Shown piece after piece: positions 1 to 12,500 of a stretch of 64,000 nucleotides of DNA. The notes below the pieces were generated by a model, which was given only the letters and a program-made list of their open reading frames with translations, was not told the DNA's origin and searched no databases. The stretch lies in the NCBI RefSeq assembly GCF_020085105.1, contig NC_058042.1, positions 25,428,001 through 25,492,000 on the forward strand, given 5' to 3'. A program made the translations under genes and the position numbers. The first letter of the stretch is position 1, and each line of letters opens with the position of its first letter. The stretch is from Siniperca chuatsi (taxonomy: Eukaryota; Chordata; Actinopteri; Centrarchiformes; Sinipercidae).

Positions 1-258
1 TACACTTATTTTAGCTTTTATACTTTATATCCACTTTTTAACTTAGCTGTATTATAGTATATTAGATTCTGATTTGCACATCTCTTATTTCTTACTAGAA
101 GTAATTGTCTTGTTGCAGACTTATTTTATTATTGTTTCTACTTATATTCTATTAGTACTTCTATTCCTGTGTGCCTTGACATCATAGTGAGCAGCTGTAA
201 CAAAAGAGTTTCCCCTCGGGTATCAATAAAGTATTTCTGATTCTGATTCTGATCTGAA
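1..258 (+). repeat. 3' tail of a non-LTR-type dispersed repeat
   Basis: The segment ends in a 'caataaagtatttctgattc' context followed by short tandem TTCTGA units (about 225-258). Fish LINE/SINE copies often end this way, with a polyadenylation-like AATAAA and a short simple-repeat tail. No reverse transcriptase coding is visible, so only a 3' fragment is present. The family was not identified. Confidence 0.45.
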
Positions 259-1435
259 TTCCATCAACGCTTACCTTCTGCATTATGTTATTTTGTATGG
301 GCAAGTACAGATTTTTTTTTTTAAGAGAATGGGGCTTTGTACGTGGAGCCAAACTGAGAGTTTAGGGGGGTTGAAGTCTCTCTTTTCATAATGCCAATGC
401 AGACGATTTGTAACCACACCAGGTAATGACACCCTTAAACTGTCTGAATCATCAATAGATAAACAATGAGCAGTTAAATACTGTTAACAGCTATTTATTG
501 TTTTATTTTTATTTTTTACCAAACTCTATTCAAATATAACTGCCAAATATGTTTAGATCCACAGAGCTGTTTCCTGTTTTTATTGTGTCCACTGAGAATC
601 CAGACAGGCTTCCCACTGGAGTGAACTTGATTAAGTTGATTTAGGGATGTGAGCAAATGGATGTTTAGGCTACAGAACACTTCATATCCTGAACAAAACA
701 ACAGGGTCTCTGCAGACAATGCAAGCACACCAGCCCAGACATCTACATAACATACCCTTTCGATGATATGTGCTGTGACCCTTGAACTTGTTATTGGCTG
801 CTTGCCATATTGCTTAACATAACACATAGTGCTGCATTTTATTCTGTTGTTTCACCTATTATAAGACTTTTTTCTAGTTTTTGCCACAATCATGATTGTC
901 ATTTCTTGCACACATTGTGTAACTGTATACAGGGAGATCCACCAATGTTAAATAATGTAATGTAATGTAATCCACCAATTAGGTAAGTTAATGCTTAGCA
1001 TAAAATATATTAATTGAGATTATTTGACCCTGGTATGTTATGCTTTACACAGTTGGTATTTTAGTTTTCATGGTTCTATCCTATTACATTTTGCTGCTGC
1101 AATGACCACATTTTTCTACAGTTATGCTTAAAGAACCCCATCAAACTAAAATACTAAATGCTTGGAATAATGATTTGTGTCAGATATTTTTTCTCACAAA
1201 AAAGTTCAATTACCTAGTTAAATACTACATAAAATTACACCTACTCCTACTTCTTGAAAAATACAGAATCTATGAATATGCAAATAGTTTTTGATTCAAA
1301 AGTGGAGGCAGACTTTAAAGTTCCATTGTATGTACCTTACATTAACTTTTCTTCTTGTATCTTAATATGCTTTATGGACATATGATAGAATGCCTAAATT
1401 ACATGATATATTAGATCATTTTCTCATGTTTTTAC
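259..1435. other. Intergenic, AT-rich, no gene seen
   Basis: No ORF here looks coding. A short run of 'taatg' units lies near 951-971. Nothing else recognised. Confidence 0.5.
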
Positions 1436-1439
1436 AAGG

Positions 1440-1922
1440 CTAAGTCTACAGCCATGCTAGCGGCTCTGTGAGGCTGTACATAAGCATAGCAGTTCTTTGA
1501 GCTAAATGCTAACATCAGCATGCTAACATGCTCACAGTGACAATGCTAGCAGGTGTACTGTTTACCATGTTCACCGTCTTAGTTTAGCGTGTTAGCATGC
1601 TAACATTTGCTAATTAGCACTAAACAGAAAGTACACAAGATTACGGGAATGTCATTAGTTTCAGAGGTATTTGGGCATAAACCAAATGTTTTGACAAATT
1701 AAAGTTGTTACTGCTAGATGAAAAGTCAAAATCTTCTAATTGATTACAATTCATCCTGAGGGGCACATGAATGTCTGCACCAAATTTAATGGCAGTCCAT
1801 CCAGTGGTTGTTGAGATATTTCAGTGTGGACCAAAGTGGCGCACCGACCGACCGGTTGATTAACCGACCGATAGATTGATTAACATTGCTGTCCATCGAG
1901 CCACGCCGCTGGGATGGTTAAA
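1440..1922. repeat. Fish-type dispersed repeat rich in GCTAGC/GCTAACA words
   Basis: The segment combines repeated 'gcatgctaaca' words (1500-1615), a stretch on 'caccaaatttaatggcagtc' (about 1778) and a short GACCGACCG tandem near 1845-1875. This combination resembles a repeat widespread in percomorph genomes. No coding capacity was seen and no class assigned. Confidence 0.4.
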
Positions 1923-4232
1923 AAAAAAAAGATGTGACAAAAAATGGCTTAGATATTTCTGTATTAAAGGCATTAACGTGCTAAGGTAGTAAATTGTGTG
2001 GCAACAAAGCTTTACTTTTTGTGGCTGGGCTTTTACTTAGTGGCACTTAAACCTTTAAAATGATGCACCTTCCTGATGAAAAAGGAAAGCTTGCACTTCA
2101 TGATTCAGAAGGGCCAGAGAGAATTTTTCCCCAGGGCCTCGTTACTGGGGTTAATAAAACAGAGCCGCCAACATCTCACTTGATTCTCTCAAATAGTTAG
2201 TGTGCCTGCTTACCATAAAATGTAATGTGTCTGATGTGTGAATATATATATATATATATTTATACAACCATTTAGAATACATTATCAGAGAAGGGAGCCG
2301 TTTGGTATTGGGCAACTGAAACATGAAAATCTGTTTCACACTTGTCAAACAAATTACCAAAAGTAAATTTTTTAACCTTTATTTATCCTGGGATGTTCAA
2401 CCAAGCACAACTGGTTTCTTGTTTTACATTCACACCTGGGAGCAGCTTAATGCAACATGCATACTTAGCAGTTCATACTATCAGTTCACTCTTTTTGAAT
2501 CAAAGAGTGAACTGATTTTTTCTCAAGAAGTTAAGAAAAAGAAAACCAGAACGGTGCCTGTAACATGCCATCTGCAACCCCCCTTTTTGGAATTAATGAA
2601 GTATCTATATCTATCCATTGAGATATAAGTGATGGGATCCTTGACTTTAATCCAAAGTCCAAACAGCCTTTTTGCTCTCCAATCAGAAATGATTTTGTAG
2701 ATATTGAGTATTTCACAGAATGTGTCCCTGTAAATTGTCATCACTGTGTAATATGATGAAGTAGGCGGCCATTTACGAAATGAACTGGCACACTCATGAC
2801 TGTACTGCAGTTCATTGTATATTCAAAGTATACTCTCAAGGCTGGTGCTTATAGGATCAAAGTTCTAATCTGACCCATTTCAAGCATTTTTGCACATTAA
2901 TCAGGTTTGTAATAATGAAAAGAGTGTGATAGAAAATATGACTAAATATGACTCACATAAAACACCAAGGTGTAGGGTATCATTTATTACATTTTGAGGC
3001 ATTTTCTTTCAGCTTCTGAGGTTTCAAAGAAAACACAAATTATGCCCCTTTCCTCACTACTTTTCTCAGATTTCATTATGAAAAAAGAAACTGGAGAGGA
3101 AAAAGCACTGAGGGGACCACACTTTTTTTTTGTTTTATGACAAGATTTACTGAGGTGAAGTCAGGTCACAGTAGAGCAATCTTATGTCAGATTTACAGTT
3201 ACAATTGCCTGTAAATATGTATACATTCCTTAAATGACCAGTGTTTTTGCCCATTTATTACAATTGTAAATTTTACAGCACTTTTTTAATGCATGACTTA
3301 GTTATTTAGATTATTTTCATGTATATTCTGAACCCCATTTCCTACTAATTATTAAGTTATTATACTGTGTTAGCTATTTTCATTCAATGGCAGCACTCAG
3401 TGCCATTGCAGGAAGTGATGTCATAATCATATAGTGCAGTCAAAAATAAGGTCACAGAGGTCAGGGTTATGGATGGTTGTATTAGCATTTGATCAGCATT
3501 GACATTTTTTATTATTTAATCATGAGCTATCTTTCCTATGTTTAATCAAGTGGTTTTGGTTTTCTAACATTAACTATGGTATACCCCACCCCCCTAAATG
3601 TGTTTTTCATTTTGTTACTTCACTTTGATGTTTGAGCTTCACAGTGCAAAATTAGTTCAAATTTATAACCCCAGATGAGTCCTTGGGGCTGTTCTTCATG
3701 CCTGATACACTTCCTTTACTGGCCATTATAATGAGGCTTTAAGCAGCATGGTGACTGTAAATCTGCTATGCTAAGATTGCACTGCTCCTGGTCTGACTGG
3801 ACCTCACCTCACTAAATCTCACATCCAGGACCAGAGAATAATTTATTGTCCTCTCCTGAGCACACTCGGCAAAGCAAGTCAGCAAATGATTGCAAGTCAC
3901 CAGGATCGTCAGCTAATGTTTGTTGGTGGGAAGAGAATTTGGCCCAGATGTGTAGATCAACATCTGCACTCAGATGTCTGGGTTGTCTTATTGAGGATGC
4001 TGTTTGAAAAAAGCTGCGAGGAAAGGAGCCTTATGCTGACATGTGACCACATGCTGGGTTCAAGACAAGTAGCCTACATGAAATAGGTTAAAACTTTTAC
4101 TTTAAGTCAGTAGAAAATCCTCATATATGATATTTCAAAAATGTTTACATTTCTTGGAGGATATACATGTTGTAATTATGAGGATTGTGTTTGTGTGTAT
4201 TTTCTGTGGTATAGGAAAATGCTGAATTCATA
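1923..4232. other. Intergenic, no gene seen
   Basis: AT-rich sequence with a short (AT)n run at about 2241-2260. Short ORFs here lack family signatures and are treated as chance. The one structured item is the hairpin at 2480-2516. Confidence 0.5.
2480..2516. repeat. Perfect inverted repeat, 15-bp arms
   Basis: The left arm atcagttcactcttt (2480-2494) pairs exactly with aaagagtgaactgat (2502-2516) across a 7-nt loop. A short T run follows. No gene lies near enough to suggest a role. Confidence 0.8.
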
Positions 4233-4397
4233 TACAGTGGTGTGAAAAAGTGTTTGACCCCTTTCTTTGACCCACTTTTTTTGCATGTTTGTCACACTTA
4301 AATGTTTCAGATCATCAAACAAATTTAAATATTAGTCAAAGTTAACACAAGTAAACATAAAATGCAGTTTGTAAATGAAGGTTGTTATTATTAAGGG

Positions 4398-4547
4398 AAG
4401 ACGGTGTAGTCCCTCATTCGTCCAGGAGTGTTCTATCGTAGAAAAGTCTCAATTGAGAATGACTTCCGGATGGGAGCCGAAACGTCTTGATTCTGAAAAC
4501 AGTGTCCAGATGACTACGACTGAAACCTTTTCTACGATTATTAAGGG
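4398..4547. mobile_element. 150-bp insertion nested in the Tc1 5' arm, 11-bp target duplication
   Basis: The word attattaaggg occurs at 4387-4397 and again at 4537-4547, bracketing sequence absent from the matching 3' arm of the Tc1 element. The insert carries cgtagaaaag near 4438 and cttttctacg at its end in inverted orientation, plus a palindromic tctcaattgaga core. It is therefore a small non-autonomous element that arrived after the Tc1 copy. Family not identified. Confidence 0.7.
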
Positions 4548-4757
4548 AAAACAAAATGCAAACCTACATGGCCCTGTGTGAAAAAGTGATTGCCCCACCT
4601 GTTAAAACATAACTGTGGTTTATCACACCTGAGTTCAATTTCTCTAGCCACACCCAGGCCTGATTGCTGCCATACCTGTTCTCAATCAAGAAATCACTTA
4701 AATAGGACCTGCCTGACAAAATGAAGTTGACCAAAAGATCTTCAAAAGCTAGTCATC

Positions 4758-5780
4758 ATGCTGAGATCCAAAGAAATTCAGGAACAAATGAGAAAGAAAG
4801 TAGTTGAGATCTATCAGTCTGGAAAAGGTTATAAAGCCATTTCTAAAGCTTTGGGACTCCAGTGAACCACAGTGAGAGCCATTATCCACAAATGGCGAAA
4901 ACATGGAACAGTGGTGAACCTTCCCAGGAGTGGCCCGCCGTCCAAAATTACCCCAAGAGCGCAGCGACGACTCATCCAAGAGGTCACAAAAGACCCCACA
5001 ACAACATCCAAAGAACTGCAGGCCTCACTTGCCTCAGTTAAGGTCAGTGTTCATGACTCCACCATAAGAAAGAGACTGGGCAAAAATGGCCTGCATGGCA
5101 GAGTTCCAAGATGAAAATCACTGCTGAGCAAAAAGCACATTAAGACTTGTCTCATTTTTGCCAGAAAACATCTTGATGATCCCTAAAACGTTTGGGAAAA
5201 TACTCTGTGGACTGACGAGACAAAAGTTGAGCTTTGTGGAAGGTGTGTGTCCCATTACATCTGGAGTAAAAGTAACATGGCATTTCAGAAACAGAACATC
5301 ATACCAACAGTAAAATATGGTGGTGGTAGTGTGATGGTCTTTGGCTGTTTTGCTGCTTCAGGACCTGGAAGACTTGCTGTGATAAATGGAACCATGAATT
5401 CTGCTGTCTACCAAAAACTCCTGAAGGAGAATGTCTGGCCATCCGTTCGTGACCTCAAGCTGAAGCGAACTTGGGTTCTGCAGCAGGACAATGATCCAAA
5501 ACACACCAGCAAGTCCACCTCTGAATGGCTGAAGAAGAACAAAATGAAGACTTTGGAGTGGCCTAGTCAAAGTCCAGACCTGAATCCTATTGAGATGCTG
5601 TGGCATAACCTTAAAAAGGCAGTTCATGCTCGAAAACCCTCCAATGTGGCTGAATTACAACAATTCTGCAAAGAGGAGTGTGCCAAAATTCCTCCACAGT
5701 GCTGTAAAAGACTCACTGCAAGTTATCGCAAACGCTTGATTGCAGTTGTTGCTGCTAAGGGTGGCCCAACCAGTTATTAG
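4758..5780 (+). pseudogene. Tc1-type transposase remnant
   Basis: Translation from the ATG at 4758 gives the N-terminal helix-turn-helix region (MLRSKEIQEQMRKKVVEIYQ and onward) but meets a TGA at 4863. Reading resumes in the same region with a second DNA-binding part (RAIIHKWRKHGTVVNLPRSG) until another stop at 5112-5114. The catalytic part follows in a shifted frame: LWTDETK near 5203 (first Asp), QQDNDPKHTS near 5482 (second Asp) and SPDLNPIE near 5572 (Glu), the DD34E arrangement of Tc1 transposases. At least two stops and a frame change mean no intact enzyme can be made. An open stretch from 5247 to 5780 survives. Confidence 0.93.
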
Positions 5781-5980
5781 GTTTAGGGGGCAATCACTTT
5801 TTCACACAGGGCCATGTAGTTTTGGATTTTGTTTTCCCTTAATAATAACAACCTTCATTTAAAAACTGCATTTTGTGTTTACTTGTGTTACCTTTGACTA
5901 ATATTTAAATTTGTTTGATGATTTGAAACATTTAAGTGTGACAAACATGCAAAAAAAAAAAAAAAAATCAGGAAGGGGGC

Positions 5981-6545
5981 ATATACAATCATTTATTAGG
6001 GTGCGGGGGCAATAGAGGTCAGATAAATAAATATGGGTCGAAATAAGTGCACTGACTGTATAGTATTAGGCTACTTCACTAACATTCAGGCGTGTCCTCA
6101 CCAAATCCAAGTGCAAAAGTAGGCCTATATATGTTTAGAAATGAATAAATCCCCTTTTCCCTTTCAATTAGCAAAATACAGTGAATAACATATTCAGTGG
6201 TACATACAGCAAATGTAACCTACCATCTCAAACAGCTACTGAGCTGGTGTAAACTTGCAGTAGGTGATCACAGACCGGGTACAGGACCTGCAGGACTTGC
6301 TGGGGACGGAGAGAGCAGCGCACCAGAGCAGGCTGCTGCGTGTTGTCGGAGCGTAAAGACCTGGGTAGACTCGGTGAATTTTTTTGGGCGGATTGTTGGA
6401 AAGTAACCCCAAGACGGATCAGCAACCATTGTGTCCAAACCGTGAGCTCGTAGAGTCCGGCATGTCCGAGAGGAAGAGCGCTGAACACCGCAGCTTCGAG
6501 GCTTTATCACTGACATCTCCCGCGGATCAGATGGTGCCGAAAAAA
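5981..6545 (+). promoter_or_regulatory. Likely chrnb4 promoter / 5' UTR
   Basis: Base composition turns GC- and CpG-richer from about 6260 to 6545, directly before the chrnb4 start codon, in contrast to the AT-rich DNA upstream. This suggests a transcribed leader and proximal promoter. No TATA box was assigned and the start site is unknown. Confidence 0.4.
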
Positions 6546-9500
6546 TGAGTCGGGCTCTCTCCATCTTCGCTTACTTTTTCTCTTTGATTCACTGTAAGTG
6601 TGTTTTTCTTTACGTTCTCTGACTTAACCTACTAATTTAGGCAGTTCTAGCATGTGCTTGTATCTGTGTGTCAGCTCCAAATTTATTTGGGTGAAAGTGC
6701 CTCTGTGCTGAGGAGTGATTCTCTTTCTTTTAGTGTCCCAAAGTCGAATCGCAGCTTTTAAGATAAGTTTTCAGTGCAGTGGCTCAGCTGCATAGCTTGA
6801 ACTATTAAAAAAAGACACAGATACACCACATTTTAGTATAAATTAAAAACACATGCATGAATAGCATAAACAAACATTTTTTGCAAGTTCAGCTGAGATA
6901 TGATACTACTGTATTTCAACACAGTATCTCATCAGGGGCAATTTGTTGAGTCAATTCTGCTATCAAATGTGGTTCTTAGTCACCAAATCAGCAATCAGCA
7001 GCTCATATGAAGGTTTGGGATATTTAGTGTTGGGTCACAACCAACAGGCGACCACACATACACCTGAGAAGTGGACACAATATTAGAAAGGGCTCCCTAA
7101 ACCTATAAAATTACTTTAACAATTTCAGGAAACCTTTGTGCTTACCATCCTTTTTTTGACTTCTCCAAGATCACTATTTCACATGGCCAAAGTGGGTTTA
7201 TTTGGTGAGATCAGTGGAACTCAAAGTTTACACTTTCAGGACAAGTCTATCCAATGGGGAAAAAATGGCATTTAAGTGATGAATCCTCATGTGTGTCACA
7301 GAGACAAAGCTTTCTACTTCTTCTACTTTTGGCCCAGATGACAAAGAAGAAGATAATGCCCTAATCTTATTAATACTGTTTATCATATATGTAAGAGGTG
7401 GAATACAAAGGAATAGAAGAGAAAAATAATCTGTGTTTCTACTTCGTGACACCTCACTTTGCCCCGTGTTTTGGTTCATTCACACACTTCAGTATGCCCT
7501 CGGGTCTCCAACTGTATTATATTTTGGTAGAATAATGTTTTTCAGTGTGTTGTGTGGAGTGACCTTATCAACTCCACAACGGCTGGCTCTAGCATTGCAT
7601 TAACATGCCTGACCTCACTCTCAATCAACGTAATGCCAACACGTCACTTATGAGACGCTATTCATTTTTCACATTAAACCTACATACACCCACAGTGGCA
7701 GTTCACAGCAGATAATCACAAGTTTGGGTGGTTTGCCAGTGACCTTCACCTCTGGGGAAGGCAGAGCTGGTTTCACTCTGGTCTCCGAGGGCTTTGACAA
7801 CACACCATCTGTTAAAGAGGGCTGTGGAGGTCCGACTGTGTTGTATGGGACCTCAGCCAAATGTCATGGCAGCATGCGCTGACCCGGTCGGTATGCCACA
7901 CCCTGCAAAGCCCCAGGAGTCTGTGGGCCGATAATGACACAAACAGTTTGATACTCTGCAAGAGGAGAAGCATTGGAGTTGGAAGTCTAACATTGTTCTT
8001 ACTTATAGTAATCTGCATTGTCACATAGCTTAACAAAAGGCACATGAGGTGAATCTCTGAGGTTCTGCAGCCATGAATATCACTCTGCTGACTATTGTCA
8101 ACAGCAGCGATTCTTCTTCCACGGGCCCATTAGTAAGAGTCTCACCTCATTGGAGTGTTTCCCATGAGTAAGTCGACTCAGCTACTCCACACCATGTGGG
8201 GGCATTAATAACCGGCTGCATGTAAAGAAAATGGAAGAGCTAGTGCTACATGTATTCATTCTGCTCCAGATGAGAAGCACTGATCATCAGTTTCAATCAG
8301 GCTTCACCACTGACATGGGCATTTATCAGGGATGGAGGGAAGGAGGTGGAGTGTAAGTGTTGGTATTCATAGCATATTCTCATTTGAAAGATGCATCCAG
8401 TGGTTTGGCTTTAGGCATAAGCAGAATTATTAACATGCTGTGAAATTAGCTGCCCTCTTCTCAAATGTAATTACTTATTTGGAAATTACTTTGGAGCCTT
8501 CATAACATTTCAGTATAATTTCCACAACACAGCCGTCCCTGGATTTCTTAACTGACAGCTGCTGTTTCCATAAGAAAACATTATATGTACAGAAGTAGTC
8601 TGGCACATTCAGGTGAACAGATAGAGGAGGAACAGTATTTTTACTAAACCGATGTGTTCCCTTCTTTTACACTCTCTCTCTCACACAATACTTGTTGGTT
8701 GGATTGTTTTGTAGAAATCAGGCATGGATGTGAGGACGGTGGACGAGAGCAGGTGCTGTGTGTTTCAAGTCTGCAATAGTACATCCAAAAGTTTCAACAG
8801 CTGACCTATCCCTGTCTACATGTAGCCCGGTATCTCTCTGAATTACATTGATATTGGACCTGTATCATATAATGCTAACATTTAGTGCCAAAACAGGAAG
8901 TAGTGCATCCTTTATTTAAAGAGGGAGATAGTAAGGGTGTGGAAGTCAGTGGTGGATAGTAGCTTCCAGCTTTCATGTAGTAGACCGTGAGTTCATGTGC
9001 TGTTGTGGACCAAAACTTAATGTTGGCTTTTAAAAAATGCAACCACAATCTTTCCCTAACCTTAAGACACAGTGAAATAAAAAAAATACATTTTCCAAGT
9101 TCTAATTATGTATCTTTGTGTCAGTTGTTCGGTTATCGCTTGTTGTGCCAAAAACATGTACAGAAATGTATCCAATAAAATGTGATTTGAGGGCAACTAG
9201 CTAACCCCGACCATCAGATAAAACGGCACTTGACCGTTAGCGAGGGGGTAGTAGCTCGCAGAGTGATATCATGGGTCAGAGGAGTGTTTGGATATCAGTT
9301 GGCAAAAGCTTTGTTTACATTTTCTAATGGGCATGGTTGAGGCCTAATTTGTTCATTTCTCCCTCATCCTGAGGGAGGTGTGGCTGGAGGCCAATAGTCC
9401 TCTACAGCTCCATATCGCTCCACCATATTTGCTAAGCTATGCCCATTCTGAGTGATCCAATCAAATCTGAAGAATCTGATTTAAATTCCACTCGTAATTC

Positions 9501-12500
9501 CACCATGTCCACATATTCAATTTCAATTCAATTTTAATTAAATAGCACCACTCGGAAATACATTACAGAAGCTAAAGACGCTCCAACTTCTGTTTCATTG
9601 TGACTTACCCTAATAATACTGTTGCCAAAGCACTGAACGTAATGTGGGGTTTTGCTAAATTGTCCAATATCAGCATTCATTGAACACTACACTAAAATAT
9701 CCCTTTGATTTCACACTTAAGCTGACCTTGTTTTTTTACGTTGTAATATGGACTTTGAGTCGCAGGTCTGAATCCCCAGAATGGCCAGAAAGCAAAACAG
9801 CAGTAATCTTTGTTTGGACTGTAGTGGGAAACCACTGCAGTACACTTAGCCAATGACATCTCACTCAATGAATTCCATCATCAATTTCAAAAATAATTCA
9901 GTCTGACAGCTGAATGTAGTGGCTTTGAACAACCAATCTGTAATTGTTGGTCCTAATGGACCGAAAATCAGTGAGGAAAATACCAGCATGCCAAATGAAA
10001 ACAAGTAGCATGGATCTTTAGTTCCATGCAAACCATATCTTAAGACCTCAGGATCTTCCTACAGCAATCAACAGTGTCCATCAACTTTTACAAGGTCACA
10101 GCATGTCCATGGCCTAATGGCTTGATAAGCTTTGTCCAAGTATTTGGTCTCACTCCATGGAACACTAGGTCTAATGTTCTAAAGGTTTTGTCTGATATTT
10201 TGGATGTGTATACACTGCCTGTGTAAAAAAATAATCATTATAAAATTGTGTCACCAGGTAGCAGCTGTGCTGACTCAGAGGAGCGTCTCATGAACTCGTT
10301 GCTGGGAAAGAATCGCTACAATCCGCTCATCCGCCCGGCTGTCAACAGGACAGAGAGAGTCACAGTGAAGCTGCAAGTGTCTCTGGCTCAGCTCATCAGT
10401 GTGGTAAGGCACCACATACCACCACTGCACACCATGAGGATGTGTGGGTATTTATTTATGTGTGTGTATCTGTGTGTGTGTGAGGGAGAGAATATGGGGA
10501 GACAAAGAGGGAGACAGAAAAAGAAAGACAGTGAAAGAAAGAGGACGATAGAAAAGACAGAGCAAGGCTTTGAGAAAGCAGTTAATTACAAACCAGCCTG
10601 TGCAGAGAGGCAGTAGCTCTAAACGGATGGATGAAGTAGAGGATAGATCTGGTCAGCTGTGATCTCTGCCTCTGTCATGTCCAGATTGAAACTTCAGCAC
10701 ATTGGATTAAAAGGGGCCATAAAGCTGTTTTAGCCACAGTGATGGAGGCTGTCCTCTGATTTACAGTGGAGGCTCCTCCCAGCTGCAGACTAAAGCAGCA
10801 AGGCTCATTCACAGCCTCAGTTTATGAGTTTGCATTGTACCCCTTGCAGTAATTGGCATTTGGTATCACTTTATTGGAAGTGTATGTCATGGCAGTGTGA
10901 TGACAATGCCACCAACAGACATGCTAAGAAGAGAGGAGGATTCAAATGCAGTTATTTTTGACCTTACTTCCAGCTAGATGCCAGAGTAAAGATGACAGTA
11001 AGCAGGAACGTTCATCTAAAGTTAGTGTTGCAACAAATCTGTCCTCAAATCTTGATAACGCTTGCTTTGCAATGAAAGTTTCGGGAGTCAGAAAGTAGCT
11101 GTTTAGATGCTGGCACTGTCCAGTCGAGGTGGTAATTCATTCTGTGTGTGTAAACCTCATTGTGTACTTGTTACACCAACAGATATATTACCTTCTTCTC
11201 TTGGTCCTCAGCATCTTCAATGACTTTCCTATAGTGGAAGCAGCAGTATCATCTGCATTATGCATATGCATTATTATCAATAGGGTTTTAATTAGTATTT
11301 ATGTAACAGACCATGAATAAGGGTGTATTAAGTATTTTGTTGTTGTTTTTTTACAAACATTTTAGTGAAAATGTTATTGTTACCTTTATTGTTACCTTTT
11401 TTGTCTGACATACCCACAGTCCTATATTAGTAATCAAGTTCCCCTTCATCGGCACCACCAGTCATCTTCCAAAATGTTCTTTTGAATGGATTTTAAATTG
11501 GATGTTATTTAACACTATATATTATATAAAAGTGGATATTGTTAAAATCATTTTCATAGTATTGAATTGTCAGTGTTTAGATTGGTTTGGTCAAATTGAC
11601 ATTCATACAACAACCGTTTATCCATTACTTTGAACTATTTCAACTATTTGTGCATTGCTCTTAGCTACTTTTTCAGCCATTTATCCATTGCTATAAGCTA
11701 ATTTCAGCTGCTTATCCATTACATTTAGCTAACAATGTCAACTTCTCTGCTCACTTGCTTACTTGTTTTCATGCACTCTCAATCACACTGACTGAGGTTG
11801 GTGGTAAGTTATGTACTGTGCAGTCAGCCTGGTAGCTTACTGGTTATTGTAAATATACTAAAGATCAGCATCACAACAATTTCTAATTGTATTTGGCTAT
11901 TTATTGGCTCCTATTTTTTTATACAGTCATAATTTTCATTTTGTCGAATCAGCTACTCCACAATCTTTCCACTGCCCCATGGCAACTACAGTAGTACTCC
12001 CTGGGGTACAAGTACCCGTGGTGGGGAATCACTAAGTGTCTTGAACAATCCATGGCTTAAATCAGTGTTCAGGGTCTACCTAATATGCAGTTATAACATT
12101 TGCAAAAACAAAATGTCACAACCACTTTATTATTCTATCTGAGTCAATCGTTTGTGCATGAAAACTGTTCTGAAAGTAATTTCCACCTCACTTGTACATT
12201 TCCAGAATGAAAGAGAACAGATCATGACCACAAACGTCTGGCTCACTCAGGTAAGTGTGATGAAGCTCAGAGTCATATGCTCTCAGCCAACCTATGTCTT
12301 GTTAAATACCCTTTCCCCTTGAACTTGAATTAAACCAAATCCATTCTTCCTCTCTCAGTGTGGAACAAACTGCTTATGTAATTGTGCTCCAAACATATTT
12401 CACTGATAATGAAGCATGTAATTAGAAATGAGCTGGTCTTGAGAAAGTGTGTGGACATCAGACTTGACGGCCAGCTCTCTGTCTCTCCAGCACTGGGTGG

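Larger units (their letters stand above)
4235..5980 (+). mobile_element. Tc1/mariner DNA transposon, decayed
   Basis: The 5' end starts at CAGTGGTGTG directly after a TA dinucleotide (4233-4234), the usual Tc1/mariner target. Long terminal inverted repeats are visible: 4260-4397 reappears inverted at about 5835-5965, for example 'gtcacacttaaatgtttcag' against its diverged complement near 5925-5945. The outermost ~20 bp expected at the 3' end are missing: after 'atcaggaagggggca' the sequence becomes unrelated. The interior holds a broken DD34E transposase. Its 5' arm is interrupted by a 150-bp secondary insertion. Non-autonomous now. Confidence 0.92.

Noticed and set aside
10248-10616. 122-codon ORF over chrnb4 exon 2
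   Set aside because: Only 10258-10403 is exon; the rest reads intron with GT and GA repeats after a clear donor.
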